Notes: a model not told the origin generated them from the letters alone. Positions 8,569 to 16,840 are shown, numbered from the stretch's first letter. The stretch is 57,200 bases of DNA from CAZRHH01 sp964599885 (GCA_964599885.1 CAZRHH010000015.1:1-57200); one strand, 5' to 3'. Numbers and translations: made by a program.

Positions 8569-9010
8569 TACGATCATCGGCTCGGCGGTCGAACCACGAC
8601 AAATCTCCCGTCCTACCGCTTCCGAAATCCAATGCCGGGAATCCCCAGCCTTTCTAGCGCCTTGAAGGAGCTTCGTAGGCAACAATCGCCTCGTTGCGGT
8701 TCAGGTTCGTGCCTCTATCGAGTTATTGGCTCGACAGAGCCGGCACTGATGCCTCGATCGAAGCTGAGCGCTTCGTGTTGGAGCGGGAGATGGGACTCGA
8801 ACCCACGACCCTCTGCACGGAAGAAGCAATGGCTTCGCAGATGATGTAGCTTCGTTTGAGCACCGGACACGCACCAATGCGGTACTCGAGGGCGCCGCAC
8901 CGGCGCTCTGCCGCGTAGCCGTTGTGCGCACGGAACGCGACACCCGAACGGACACCCGCAACTTGCAGCGCCGGTGGCGGTCGCGTCGCCGGAGCGGGCA
9001 TACTGCGCCC
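8569..9010. other. Gene-free interval holding a tRNA relic
   Basis: These 442 bases lie between the membrane protein and the phosphatase gene. The only recognisable element is the 3' half of a tRNA-Gly on the minus strand at 8779-8825. Short open frames here are not credible. Confidence 0.6.
8779..8825 (-). repeat. 3' half of tRNA-Gly, copy 1 (possible attachment-site scar)
   Basis: Read on the minus strand, this contains the end of an anticodon loop (TTCCG), GCAGAGGGTC, a T arm GTGGG-TTCGAGT-CCCAT, acceptor strand CTCCCGC, discriminator T and an encoded CCA. The 5' half is absent: no GCGGGAG acceptor strand or D arm is found within 100 bases. Thirty-eight bases (8779-8816) are identical to 14005-14042 in the same orientation. 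The anticodon loop suggests UCC. Confidence 0.85.
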
Positions 9011-9583
9011 GTGCCTGCATCCAGCGAATTGATCGTACACCTCGTGCGCCACGGCGAGACGCGGTGGAACCTGGACCGCCGCATCCAGGGGCAGACCCAT
9101 GACGTGCGATTGACGGACCGCGGCCGCGAACAGGCGCACGAGCTGGCGGCGTCGCTCACTGGATCGAACGCCGGTGCGCTGTACAGCAGCGACTCGCTGC
9201 GCGCGTGGGAGACGGCGATCATCATCGGCGGCGCGATCGGACTCGACGTCACGCCGGAACCGGCGCTGCGTGAGATCCACTTCGGTGTGCTGCAAGGGCG
9301 CCTGGTGACAGAGATCATGGCCGAAGTCCGCGCCGTCTGGGAAGACCCGAACGCGCGTGCCGCAGGCGGCGAATCACTGCGCGACTTGCACGCCCGCGCC
9401 TCCGGCCTGTTCAAACGCTTGACGTTCGAGTCGCCGCACGACGAGGTCATCGCTGTCACGCACGGCGGCACGATGAACGTCGCGTTGGCGTGGGCGGCCG
9501 GCGTGCCCGTGGAGAAGCTGGAAATGCGACGCCTCGGCAACTGCGCGATCGAGACGGTGCGACTGCCGCGCGACGCGCGTTAG
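9011..9583 (+). CDS. Histidine phosphatase (phosphoglycerate mutase family)
   Basis: I start it at GTG 9011 (VPASSELIVHLVRHGE) because the upstream frame is Arg-rich and non-homologous; the ribosome site is weak. The 190-residue product has the RHG motif at 14-16 with the phospho-accepting His15, SSDSLRAWETA, the acidic LREIHFGVLQG and the second catalytic His151 in THGGT. The family removes phosphate from sugars, alpha-ribazole phosphate or other small molecules in the cytosol. The substrate cannot be told from sequence. It lies inside the segment bounded by the two tRNA-Gly relics. Confidence 0.88.
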   Translation: MPASSELIVHLVRHGETRWNLDRRIQGQTHDVRLTDRGREQAHELAASLTGSNAGALYSSDSLRAWETAIIIGGAIGLDVTPEPALREIHFGVLQGRLVTEIMAEVRAVWEDPNARAAGGESLRDLHARASGLFKRLTFESPHDEVIAVTHGGTMNVALAWAAGVPVEKLEMRRLGNCAIETVRLPRDAR

Positions 9584-9686
9584 CGCCTCGTCGGGCGCGT
9601 CCGTGTACTGGACCATGCCATTTCGATACGGCGTATCACACGATCCTCATCGCGCGCCGCAGCCTCACTCCGGCCAACGAAACATC

Positions 9687-9719
9687 AGAGGGCGAAGGGT
9701 GCACAACCCTTTGCCCTCT
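9687..9719 (+). terminator. Strong stem-loop, duplicate of the one at 6377-6409
   Basis: The inverted repeat AGAGGGCGAAGGGT pairs with ACCCTTTGCCCTCT around a GCACA loop. It lies between the convergent phosphatase and nitroreductase genes and may serve both. Its near identity with 6377-6409 marks the edge of a duplicated block. Confidence 0.8.
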
Positions 9720-9780
9720 TAACGTTTGCTTGCGTAGAGCGCCTTGCGCAATACGCGGCGCGTCGCCGCGAACGTGTCCG

Positions 9781-10191
9781 CTACGAACGCACCAGTTCGA
9801 TCACCGGAATCGTCCGCGTCGTCTTCTGCTGATACTCTCCGAACGTCGGGATTCGGCCAGCCTGGCGGGCGTAGAGTTCGTCCCGCTCTGCGCCGGCGGT
9901 GATCCTCGCCCGTGCGCGATACGTCTCCGTACCGCGCTCGACGCTGACTTCGGGGTTCGCGACGAGATTGTGGTACCACGCCGGATGCTTCGGCGCGCCG
10001 CCCATCGAGGCAAAGACGAACACCCGATCGCCATCGGGCATGCTCACGAGCGGCGTCGTGTGCTCGGCGCCGCTCTTCGCGCCCTTCGTCGTCAGCAGAA
10101 CCATCGGCGCGCCCGTGAACGGCCCGCCAACAACCCCCGCGTTCGCGCGAAACTCCGCGATGATCCCGTCATTGAAGTCGTTCGGTGGCAT
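9781..10191 (-). CDS. Deazaflavin (F420)-dependent nitroreductase family protein
   Basis: The start is ATG 10191 (MPPNDFNDGIIAEF), with AAAGGG upstream. The 136-residue product matches the DDN family: LLTTKGAKSGAEHTTPL, then GAPKHPAWYHNLVANPEV, GTETYRARA and a C-terminal RTIPVIELVRS. DDN proteins use reduced cofactor F420 to reduce quinones or nitro compounds and are typical of Actinobacteria and Chloroflexota. The length and all blocks are complete, in contrast to the broken copy at 6503-6780, so this is the functional paralogue. Confidence 0.9.
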   Translation of the reverse strand: MPPNDFNDGIIAEFRANAGVVGGPFTGAPMVLLTTKGAKSGAEHTTPLVSMPDGDRVFVFASMGGAPKHPAWYHNLVANPEVSVERGTETYRARARITAGAERDELYARQAGRIPTFGEYQQKTTRTIPVIELVRS

Positions 10192-10327
10192 GCATGACCC
10201 TTTCCGCTCCAGAACAATGTTGCGATCCACGGTACCTACGCCCCGCCCGGAGGATGTTGAAATCAATGGGATCGTGGCGCTGCCGGGGCGGAACGCGGTT
10301 GTCCGCGATACATCGCGAACGAGATCG

Positions 10328-12478
10328 CTACACCTTCCAAACAACCGGAACCCGCGGATCGGGCAAGTACGCGCAGTAGGTGCCGGTACGGATCGCTCGA
10401 TCGAGGTGTTCCCCTAGCGGCGCGTTGTGTTCACCGATGCGTAGCATCGCCTGCCGAACCGCCCTGGTCACGCTGACTCGCGCCCGTTCCGACGCGGAAC
10501 CCGCGTCCCGGTCACGGCCACCCAGCCCGACCGCGCGCGACAGCTCGCGCACGATGAAGTCGCGCTCGGCGCCCGCCTGCGCGGCCCGTTCCGAATCCCC
10601 CATCGCCTGTGCATCCTCTATGTCTTCGTCGATCTCGGCAAGCCGTCGCCGGTACGACTCTTTCGCTTCCGTGTCCAGCAAGTGGATGGCACCCGATCCA
10701 CGCTGTATGCCCAGGTCGGGCTCTCCCGTTCGGACCGGCTTCGCGGGTGCGCCCCGATCCCCGACGACCAGATCCAGCGCGTGAAACTCCCGTCCTGGCT
10801 CGACGAGAAGCCGCGCCAGATAGTGAAGCCCCTTTTGGTCCCGCAGGCGTGAGGTGTGCCCCTCGAACATGACCAACCAGAAGTCGCCGTCCCTCCGAAA
10901 GCAGTCTTCCTGGGCCGGCCGGGCGTCGGCGCCGGGAGACGCCGGCTGACGCTGCATGCCGCTTCCGGCTGCGTCATCTCCTCGCGCGTCACCAGACGCT
11001 TCTGTCGCGCTGATCGCCTGAAGCTTGGCGCCGATCTGCTCGAAGGCCGACTGCGCGGATCGGAACTCCAGAAGCGCCTGTCGCTCCTTCCCCTCGGCGC
11101 GATACGCGTCCCCGAGCCCCCTGCGAGCGCGCGCCGCCTCGTACGGTGCGCCGACCTCGTTCCACAGATGGATCGCCGCTTCAAACTCATGCCGCGCGCT
11201 GGCGGGGTCGCCTTCGGCCAGCCGTATCCTTGCATACGCAATGACCGAGCTGGCCACGAGCGCCTTGCTCTCAAACCGCCCGGCCACTCGCCGTAACTCT
11301 TCGGCTGCTGCGCCGGCCAGCTCAAGGTTGCCCGCCGCGACCTCGATCTCCACCTGCGCCTCCAGGAGAGGCGCCCGGCGAAGCTCCGTGTTCGGAGGCA
11401 GCTCCTTCGACGGGATGTTCAGCGGGTGGGCGAGAGCGTCGCGAATGGACTCGACAGCGAGCGCCACGTTCCCCTGCGCCAGATGCACCAGCGCAAGGCC
11501 AGGCTGCGGGTCCCATCCGGCGTGATGAGCCGCGAGAAATGCCTCCTCCGCGCCCTGGAGGTCGCCGATCTGTAACCGGATGCGGCCCAGTTCGGTAAGC
11601 GGCCAACCGAGCTCCCGCCGCAGGTACGGACGCAGTTCGTCGCACGCCAGCAAGGCTTCCTTCTCCGCCTCGACGGACGACCCACGCCGCCGGAGGATCT
11701 CAGCACGATGGACGCGACAACGTCCGTGGACGCTTCCGACCGGCTGGCCCTGCCGCCAACGGTCCATCGCCTCCGTCCACTCTTCCGCGAGGTCGTATTG
11801 CGCGAGTGCCTGCATCGCACACACGAGTTCGCAATAGACCATGCCGGTGGAAAGGGGATCGAGTTCGCCGGATACCGTCGCCACCGCTGCCTCGCTGAGC
11901 AGCCCCAGCCCCTGCGAAACTTCGCCTTCAAGAATAAGGCTACGGGCCTCGGCTATCCGCCCGATCGCGGCAGCCGCTGGAGCACAACGCGTGCCCGTTT
12001 CGATCGCCTGGCGCGCCCATCGCCGCGCTTCTTCGAAGTCGCCTGACAGCAGCCGTTCGTAGTTTCGAATCACGGCGAGCCACGCGTGAACCGGCGTCTC
12101 GTCCAGCCCCTCCAGGAGTTGTTCACACCGCTTGGTCCAGCCGCGCACGGGGGCCATGAGAGCTGTATCGAAGAGCAGGTGCATCGCGACGCGGACTGCC
12201 GCGCCCGCTGCCGCAAGCGGATCACCCGCTTTCAGGCTCTGGGTGTATGCGCGTTCCCACGCGGCGATCGTCACATCGAGGTGACCGGCGGCGTACGCCG
12301 CGTCGGCGAGCAGGGGGAGGTCCGCCGCGTTCAGGGGCGCTCGCGCGTCCGTCTCCATCAGCAGATCAAAGGCTTGTTGCCAATCGCCTCGTGACAGGGC
12401 ATCGCCTGCCCTGCCTATCGCGGCCTCAGCGTCCGATTCGTCGCGCATCGATTCCAACAGCACCGAGTCGTGGCTCAT
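10328..12478 (-). CDS. TPR-repeat protein with C-terminal 'LRDxKGLxYLARLL' domain
   Basis: The start is ATG 12478 (MSHDSVLLES), with GAGGG seven bases upstream; the longer frame lacks signals. About residues 15-500 are helical TPR-like repeats (for example WDPQPGLALVHLAQGNVALAVESIRDAL). About 525-716 is the domain FRRDGDFWLVMFEGH...LRDQKGLHYLARLLVEPGREFHALDLV, then a coiled acidic/Arg segment RRRLAEIDEDIEDAQ and a C-terminal block ending RTGTYCAYLPDP. This C-terminal module is known at the end of large AAA/TPR regulators in Actinobacteria and Chloroflexota. No LuxR helix-turn-helix is visible. The TPR part is homologous to the LuxR protein at 33291-34916. A signalling or regulatory role is inferred. 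Confidence 0.8.
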   Translation of the reverse strand: MSHDSVLLESMRDESDAEAAIGRAGDALSRGDWQQAFDLLMETDARAPLNAADLPLLADAAYAAGHLDVTIAAWERAYTQSLKAGDPLAAAGAAVRVAMHLLFDTALMAPVRGWTKRCEQLLEGLDETPVHAWLAVIRNYERLLSGDFEEARRWARQAIETGTRCAPAAAAIGRIAEARSLILEGEVSQGLGLLSEAAVATVSGELDPLSTGMVYCELVCAMQALAQYDLAEEWTEAMDRWRQGQPVGSVHGRCRVHRAEILRRRGSSVEAEKEALLACDELRPYLRRELGWPLTELGRIRLQIGDLQGAEEAFLAAHHAGWDPQPGLALVHLAQGNVALAVESIRDALAHPLNIPSKELPPNTELRRAPLLEAQVEIEVAAGNLELAGAAAEELRRVAGRFESKALVASSVIAYARIRLAEGDPASARHEFEAAIHLWNEVGAPYEAARARRGLGDAYRAEGKERQALLEFRSAQSAFEQIGAKLQAISATEASGDARGDDAAGSGMQRQPASPGADARPAQEDCFRRDGDFWLVMFEGHTSRLRDQKGLHYLARLLVEPGREFHALDLVVGDRGAPAKPVRTGEPDLGIQRGSGAIHLLDTEAKESYRRRLAEIDEDIEDAQAMGDSERAAQAGAERDFIVRELSRAVGLGGRDRDAGSASERARVSVTRAVRQAMLRIGEHNAPLGEHLDRAIRTGTYCAYLPDPRVPVVWKV

Positions 12479-12676
12479 GGCACCGCCCTCGCGGCAAGTG
12501 TAACAGCAGAAGTTACCGCCGTAATGGCCTTCGTCACGCAGTAGTAATGGAAGGTTCGGGCTCTGACCGTTAACGAGCTCACCGACGAGACCGCACCATC
12601 TTGGAGAAGGAGGGAGAGTCAAAGAGAGGGCAGCGGCGAAGGAAAGATACCAGGACTCACAGAAAGGAAGCGCGTC

Positions 12677-12898
12677 ATGCCTTTTGTCAACGTCAAGATC
12701 ATCGAGGGAGTCTTCTCCGAAAGCCAGAAGCAGGACATCGTCCGGAAGCTCACCGATACGATGGTCGCCATTGAAGGCGAGAACATGCGCCAGGTCACCT
12801 GGGTGGTGGTCGAAGAGGTGAAGAGCGGCGACTGGGGAATCGGCGGACAGCCACTTACCACGAATGATGTGAAGGCGCTTGCGGCCGGCGTCCGTTAG
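12677..12898 (+). CDS. 4-oxalocrotonate tautomerase family protein
   Basis: This short 73-residue protein begins MPFVNVKIIEG, placing the catalytic Pro directly after the start Met, as the family requires. The helix FSESQKQDIVRKLTDTMVAIEG and the strand VTWVVVEEV also match. The usual Arg39-type residue position is occupied by the region ENMRQVTW. Members form hexamers or trimers and catalyse keto-enol tautomerisation of unsaturated diacids. AAAGGAAG precedes the start. It is divergent from the TPR gene and upstream of an alpha/beta hydrolase on the same strand. Confidence 0.88.
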   Translation: MPFVNVKIIEGVFSESQKQDIVRKLTDTMVAIEGENMRQVTWVVVEEVKSGDWGIGGQPLTTNDVKALAAGVR

Positions 12899-13065
12899 CC
12901 AGGAGGCGGAGGTGCCGGTTGGGGCAAACCTGACCGCACCGGCCGCCAGCAAGTTACCGCCGCAATCGCTTCATTCCACACTACCGGGTGAGGGCGCGGG
13001 CGGGCGGCCGCCGTAACAGGCAACCAGCTATCAGTGAACGACGAATCTTATGTGGAGGTAGAGCG

Positions 13066-13914
13066 ATGCAGAACGCGAACGTCAACGGCGTCGAGCTGGA
13101 ATACGAAGCACATGGAACGGGCGAACCAGTCCTGCTGATCAGCAACGGGCCCATCGCCGACAGCTTCCTGCCGTTCGTGTCCGAGAAAGTGCTCGCGCGC
13201 CGTTATCGCCTGATCCGCTACGAACAGCGGCGCGCGGCGGAAGACACTGCGAGCCCGGTGACCTTTGCCGAACATGCGTCCGATGCCGCCGCCCTGCTCG
13301 GCCATCTTGGCATCGATCGCGCGCACATCGCTGGTCACTCGACCGGCGCCAACATCGCCCTCCAGCTCGCTGCCGACCAGCCGAACCTCGTTCACACGCT
13401 GGCCTTGCTCGAGCCACCGCTTCTCGCCTCGCCAAGCGCCGCCGCATTCTTCGAGAAAGTGGGGCCATCCGTCGCGGCCTACGGCGCAGGCGACGGCGAG
13501 AAGGCGATGGCGCGATTCCTGAGCGTCGTGTGCAGCCTCGAATGGGAGACCTGCCGTTCGACGATCGAGAAGCACGTCCCGGGCGGTGTGGCGCGGGCGA
13601 TTCAGGACGCCGGCAACTTGTTCGAGAGCTATCTGCCGGCTCTCAGCGCATGGCAGTTCGGGCCCGATCAGGCGGCGACCATCTCCAAGCCAGTGCTCTC
13701 TGTGCTGGGAGCGCAGACGGAGCAGCTATTTGTGGACAGCGACGAACTGCTGCATTCCTGGTTCCCGCAGCTCGAAGAGTGCAGGATCGAAGGCGTCGCT
13801 CACCTGCTGCAGATCCAGCGCCCTGAGCCGGTCGCCCGCGGCCTCGCCGAATTCTTCGCCCGCCATCCGATGGCGAGCCAGGTGAGTGCCGGCCTGAGCG
13901 CGAAACTCGGATGA
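13066..13914 (+). CDS. Alpha/beta-fold hydrolase
   Basis: I chose ATG 13066 because GGAGG lies six bases upstream. The 282-residue product has the oxyanion region VLLISNGPIADSF near residue 25, the nucleophile elbow GHSTG with Ser92 and the catalytic His246 in GVAHLLQ; the acid is probably in the loop after VLGAQTE. The size and layout fit esterases, dehalogenase-like or C-C bond hydrolases. The substrate is unknown. It follows the tautomerase on the same strand by 167 bases and ends at a long hairpin. Confidence 0.88.
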   Translation: MQNANVNGVELEYEAHGTGEPVLLISNGPIADSFLPFVSEKVLARRYRLIRYEQRRAAEDTASPVTFAEHASDAAALLGHLGIDRAHIAGHSTGANIALQLAADQPNLVHTLALLEPPLLASPSAAAFFEKVGPSVAAYGAGDGEKAMARFLSVVCSLEWETCRSTIEKHVPGGVARAIQDAGNLFESYLPALSAWQFGPDQAATISKPVLSVLGAQTEQLFVDSDELLHSWFPQLEECRIEGVAHLLQIQRPEPVARGLAEFFARHPMASQVSAGLSAKLG

Positions 13915-13937
13915 TCTGATCACTGAGACGATGGCTA

Positions 13938-13980
13938 CGACGTGCGGCCGAGGCACCGACGGATGTCCGGCCGCACGTCG
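13938..13980 (+). terminator. Stem-loop after the hydrolase gene
   Basis: A perfect 13-bp inverted repeat (CGACGTGCGGCCG and its complement) surrounds a 17-base loop. TGGCGTTTGTT follows. It probably ends the hydrolase transcript. Confidence 0.65.
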
Positions 13981-14004
13981 TGGCGTTTGTTCCGCAAGGA
14001 TGAA

Positions 14005-14050
14005 TGGAGCGGGAGATGGGACTCGAACCCACGACCCTCTGCTTGGGAAG
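14005..14050 (-). repeat. 3' half of tRNA-Gly, copy 2 (possible attachment-site scar)
   Basis: On the minus strand it reads CTTCCCAAGC (anticodon loop, CCC), AGAGGGTC, the T arm GTGGG-TTCGAGT-CCCAT, acceptor CTCCCGC, T and CCA. The upstream 5' half cannot be found, and the anticodon stem has no partner. The 38 bases 14005-14042 repeat 8779-8816 exactly in the same orientation. A spurious DSNPRPSAWE-like reading frame crosses it. Confidence 0.85.
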
Positions 14051-14239
14051 AACGCTGGTTGGCCCGCAGGCCAGCCGCTATTTGGCCGACGGACGGGTCA
14101 TTTCGTTACCAGACTGCGCTGCATTACCAATGGTAATCATTGGTAATCGTCGACGCTTTAAAGATCTCGCTCCGGCACTGCCTTTGGTAACGACTCGCGG
14201 CTCTCTGCCGCCCACGATCGGGACGGTGTTGAGAGGCGA
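14051..14239. other. Remainder of the gap after the tRNA relic
   Basis: Including hairpin and tRNA relic, 325 bases here (13915-14239) lack a gene. Apart from the perfect A/T-rich inverted repeat at 14123-14147, I see nothing else. Confidence 0.5.
14123..14147. repeat. Perfect inverted repeat ATTACCAATG-GTAAT-CATTGGTAAT
   Basis: Ten-base arms surround the five-base centre GTAAT. The element is much more AT-rich than its surroundings and lies 75 bases from the tRNA relic. It could be a protein-binding site (for example recombinase arm or regulator) or a hairpin. Confidence 0.7.
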
Positions 14240-15328
14240 TCATCGCTCGGCTCTGCGCGCGATGAGCTTTCGCAGCAGAGCGAGGTCTTCCGGGGCAGGC
14301 TTTGGAAACTCGAAGTCGCCAGCGTACAATTGCACCTTGTCACGTAACGCATTGAGGTGCGTCCTGACCCGTCGGAGCGCCTGACGGGTTTCGACGCGAA
14401 GCGGGTCTTCGCCATTCAGTTCCTTCGTTGCCAGCTCAGCTAATACGATCTCAAAGCAACGCATTTCACGCCATCGTGCCTGGATGCCCTCGCGTAAGCC
14501 GACGATGTCCAGCCGCTCCAACAAGGCGTAAGCCGTCTCCTCGGATGCGACGTCGGGCCATGGATCCTCGGAATGCACACGTAGATCGCCGCCTCCGGGC
14601 GCGCCGGCGACTAAGCCCTCGATCATGCGTCGGGTGTGTTGGCGCGAAACGGCCTCGTCCGCCTGAGTGTCAGGAAAGATTTCGTACGAATACGCCGATT
14701 CCGACGACACGGGCATGGGCTCACCGAGCCAGTCGTAGAACGCGCCGGCGCTGATGCGGATGCCCGTTGCTTGGTCCTCGCCCTTGAGGACCCCGGTTCT
14801 GACGAGCTCGATAAGTTCCTGCGCGGCCTCGCTGCAGCCGCGCGTCCAAGTGTCCGCCGGCAGCACTCGCTCGCTGCCATCGTCGGCATAGTCCGCGTCG
14901 CTCCAGTGGGGGTGCTGCTCCATCGCTACTTCCACTAACTCTTGGATCGGCACTAGCTCCTCACGTAGTTGCTGCTCGCGTCGCCGATATTCTGTTTCCG
15001 TTACCGGCTCTTTGGTGAGTTCACGGATGTAGGCGCCCAACGCGCGAATGTCGTTCCCGAGCCCTCGGCGTATACGCGCCCGCTCGTCGATCGACTCGAG
15101 TCCGCGAACCTGTTCGAGAAGAAGCAGCATGTAAGGAGCGTACTCCTTCACCGCGCGGGCCCGGTCGATGCCGCGACGTAGTTCGGAGCGATCCTCTGCG
15201 GACGCGGTTGACCACATAGCGTCACTCGGTTTGAGCCGTTTCTTCCACGCGGTGAGCACGGATGACGCGCGTTGTTGCACGGTCAGTTTAGTGCACACCC
15301 GATCCAACCTATCGCCACGGCTGCTCAT
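14240..15328 (-). CDS. Hypothetical helical protein in phage-like remnant
   Basis: This 362-residue soluble protein starts at ATG 15328. It is mostly helical and charged, with the segments RRREQQLREELVPIQELVEVAMEQHP and a C-terminal EDLALLRKLIARRAE. I recognise no family. Its ATG overlaps the TGA of the preceding frame (ATGA), so it was translationally coupled to the short Cys/His protein upstream (15325-15692). Base composition is lower in GC than in core genes and the neighbours are phage-type, so a mobile-element origin is likely. Confidence 0.7.
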   Translation of the reverse strand: MSSRGDRLDRVCTKLTVQQRASSVLTAWKKRLKPSDAMWSTASAEDRSELRRGIDRARAVKEYAPYMLLLLEQVRGLESIDERARIRRGLGNDIRALGAYIRELTKEPVTETEYRRREQQLREELVPIQELVEVAMEQHPHWSDADYADDGSERVLPADTWTRGCSEAAQELIELVRTGVLKGEDQATGIRISAGAFYDWLGEPMPVSSESAYSYEIFPDTQADEAVSRQHTRRMIEGLVAGAPGGGDLRVHSEDPWPDVASEETAYALLERLDIVGLREGIQARWREMRCFEIVLAELATKELNGEDPLRVETRQALRRVRTHLNALRDKVQLYAGDFEFPKPAPEDLALLRKLIARRAER

Positions 15329-15692
15329 CGAATCGTCCTTTGCTTGCCACGCGGACGAAGGGCGGCTTCGACCGCCTGCAATCGCTCATCGATATCCGAA
15401 ACCTCGAACAATTTGATAAGGACGACACACCCCCAAAAGAGAGCGCGCGACCGGGCGACGGAGTTGTCGAGGGCAAGCGTGTCGAGGACACCAATCTCCA
15501 CGACGCGCCGAATATCGTCCGCTGTCTTGAGCGCATCGATGTTGTACGCACCCGCGGTGATCTGTTCGCGACGTCGGCGCCAGCGGCCGAATCTGGATCG
15601 TGCCAAAAACAGAACGTGCCGCCGTGCACCGGAGCGGCCTTGCACGTTTCGCCGGCGCTGTTCAGGGAGCTGCACAGGGGTCTCTTAGGCAA
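15325..15692 (-). pseudogene. Small Cys-His DUF protein, frameshifted
   Basis: Translation starts at TTG 15692 with GGAGG upstream. The first 35 residues (MPKRPLCSSLNSAGETCKAA, then CFWHDPDSA) match a protein family common on Chloroflexota mobile DNA: C-X(8-10)-C, then CFWHDP. The rest of the family signature (REQITAGAYNIDALK, then IGVLDTLALDNSVARSR) lies in another frame that ends in TGA at 15325-15327. The switch falls near 15590-15600 (GATCCAGATTCGGCC). That second frame is the one coupled by ATGA to the next gene, so the original gene spanned both. The role is unknown. Confidence 0.75.
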
Positions 15693-15694
15693 GC

Positions 15695-15973
15695 CTACGC
15701 CTCCGCCCGCGGAGTTGTTCGCGTCGCAACGTTGCCGCTAAACGCTTCCAGCCGCGCGATCGCCACACTGCAATAGTGTGGGTCGATCTCCATGGCGTAG
15801 GAGATTCGCCCGGTTCTCTCGGCGGCGATCAGCGTGGTTCCGGATCCCAGAAAGAGATCGAGCACAATATCGCCCGCCTGGCTGCTGTTGTTCAGCGCGC
15901 GTTCGACGAGGGCGAGGGGCGTCATCATGAGGTGGCGACTGTAGTGCGGCGACCGCAGCGCTAGAATACGTCT
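15695..15973 (-). pseudogene. C-terminal fragment of a DNA (N4/N6) methyltransferase
   Basis: The frame SPHYSRHLMMTPLALVERAL, then NNSSQAGDIVLDLFLGSGTT and YAMEIDPHYCSVAIARLE, is the C-terminal part of a beta-class type II methylase, where the FxGxGT SAM-binding motif lies near the end. An in-frame stop at 15974 and the absence of the DPPY catalytic motif show that the N-terminal two thirds are lost. The remnant is about 90 residues, against 250 or more in the family. Confidence 0.85.
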
Positions 15974-15994
15974 TTAAGTGGAGGTCAATTTCGT

Positions 15995-16333
15995 ATGGCT
16001 AACGAACGCTTGCGTGGCAGCGGCAAACTTTTCGATTCCGCCGGTAACCCTGCTGCCGGAGTGACCTACGATATCGAGATTCGACAGGATCGCATGAAAG
16101 CGACGACGGCGTCTGGCCCCAGCGATGTACCCGGGTTCAAGACCGTCGAACGGGCCACTATGCAGGTTGTCTCCGGCAGAATCGACCCCTGGAACCACCG
16201 CGAGCCGTACAAGCTTGAACTCGAGGATGGCAGCACCGTTTCGATCGCGGTCGTCCCTGAACATCCGCTGGACCATGGGCGGCAGGTTTTTACGTTTACG
16301 TTCCGCGACTCCATCATCCCGCCTGCAACGTAA
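15995..16333 (+). CDS. Hypothetical small beta-rich protein
   Basis: The 112-residue product starts at ATG 15995 with GGAGG ten bases upstream. It begins ANERLRGSGKLFDSAGNPAAGVTYDIEIRQ and alternates charged and hydrophobic residues as in a beta barrel or sandwich. There is no signal peptide or membrane helix. I do not recognise the family. It sits within the decayed mobile region but shows a good initiation site and an intact frame. Confidence 0.7.
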   Translation: MANERLRGSGKLFDSAGNPAAGVTYDIEIRQDRMKATTASGPSDVPGFKTVERATMQVVSGRIDPWNHREPYKLELEDGSTVSIAVVPEHPLDHGRQVFTFTFRDSIIPPAT

Positions 16334-16381
16334 GCGGCCATCAACGCCGCTGCCGGGTGAAGCCCCCATCGAAGGGAGGGC

Positions 16382-16416
16382 GCGCGTCGCGGGCTGGCAA
16401 AAGACCCGCGACGCGC
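16382..16416 (+). terminator. GC-rich stem-loop after the small hypothetical gene
   Basis: A 12-bp inverted repeat GCGCGTCGCGGG with its complement encloses an 11-base loop (CTGGCAAAAGA). It lies between convergent frames and probably terminates the gene ending at 16333. Confidence 0.7.
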
Positions 16417-16483
16417 CCCCCGGCAAGCAGCAGGCCCGCCGCCGCCCGTGACCTGACGGCAGCGAGGCCCATGAGACAAACGA

Positions 16484-16666
16484 TCACACGCCGGTAACGG
16501 TGCAGAAGGCAGAGGGACGCCACACGCACAGCGCGGCGCGAAGGAAGCGGCGCAACGACTCGCCATACGCAATGACCGTGCGTTCGGACTTACCTTCGAC
16601 GCGGCACCGCAGAAGGTACAGCTCGATCAGCCGCGGTAGCGAGCGTTCGGATGTGGTCGTTTTCAT
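16484..16666 (-). pseudogene. N-terminal remnant of a tyrosine recombinase/integrase
   Basis: From ATG 16666 the translation MKTTTSERSLPRLIELYLLR, then CRVEGKSERTVIAYGESLRRFLRAA, has the features of the SAM-like core-binding domain at the start of XerC/phage integrases (SERTVIAYGESLRRFL). After about 46 residues the homology stops and a stop codon comes 14 codons later. The catalytic domain with R-H-R-Y is missing. It indicates a former integrated element in this region. Confidence 0.7.
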
Positions 16667-16840
16667 GACCGCATGACCGCTCTCATTCGCGCACAAGTCA
16701 AGCCGGCGAGGTGATGCCTCGTGGATGTTTGTGATTGTTAACGCTTGCCGAAAGCCGTTGACTTGCGGCGTGCTCAGAGTGATGGATGCAATCGCCAACG
16801 AGAGAGCCCTCTGGCAGGGGCGAATGAAGGGAGCCGTGCG

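Noticed and set aside
8770..8860. Intact tRNA-Gly gene at the first relic
   Set aside because: The T arm and acceptor 3' strand are present, but no matching GCGGGAG 5' strand, D arm or paired anticodon stem exists in the expected place.
8701..9540. 279-codon open frame on the minus strand
   Set aside because: Antisense to the histidine phosphatase, which has all catalytic motifs; Ser/Arg-rich composition.
13942..14136. Open frame with DSNPRPSAWE-like translation
   Set aside because: This familiar string comes from reading through a tRNA-Gly 3' half and is a classic spurious protein.
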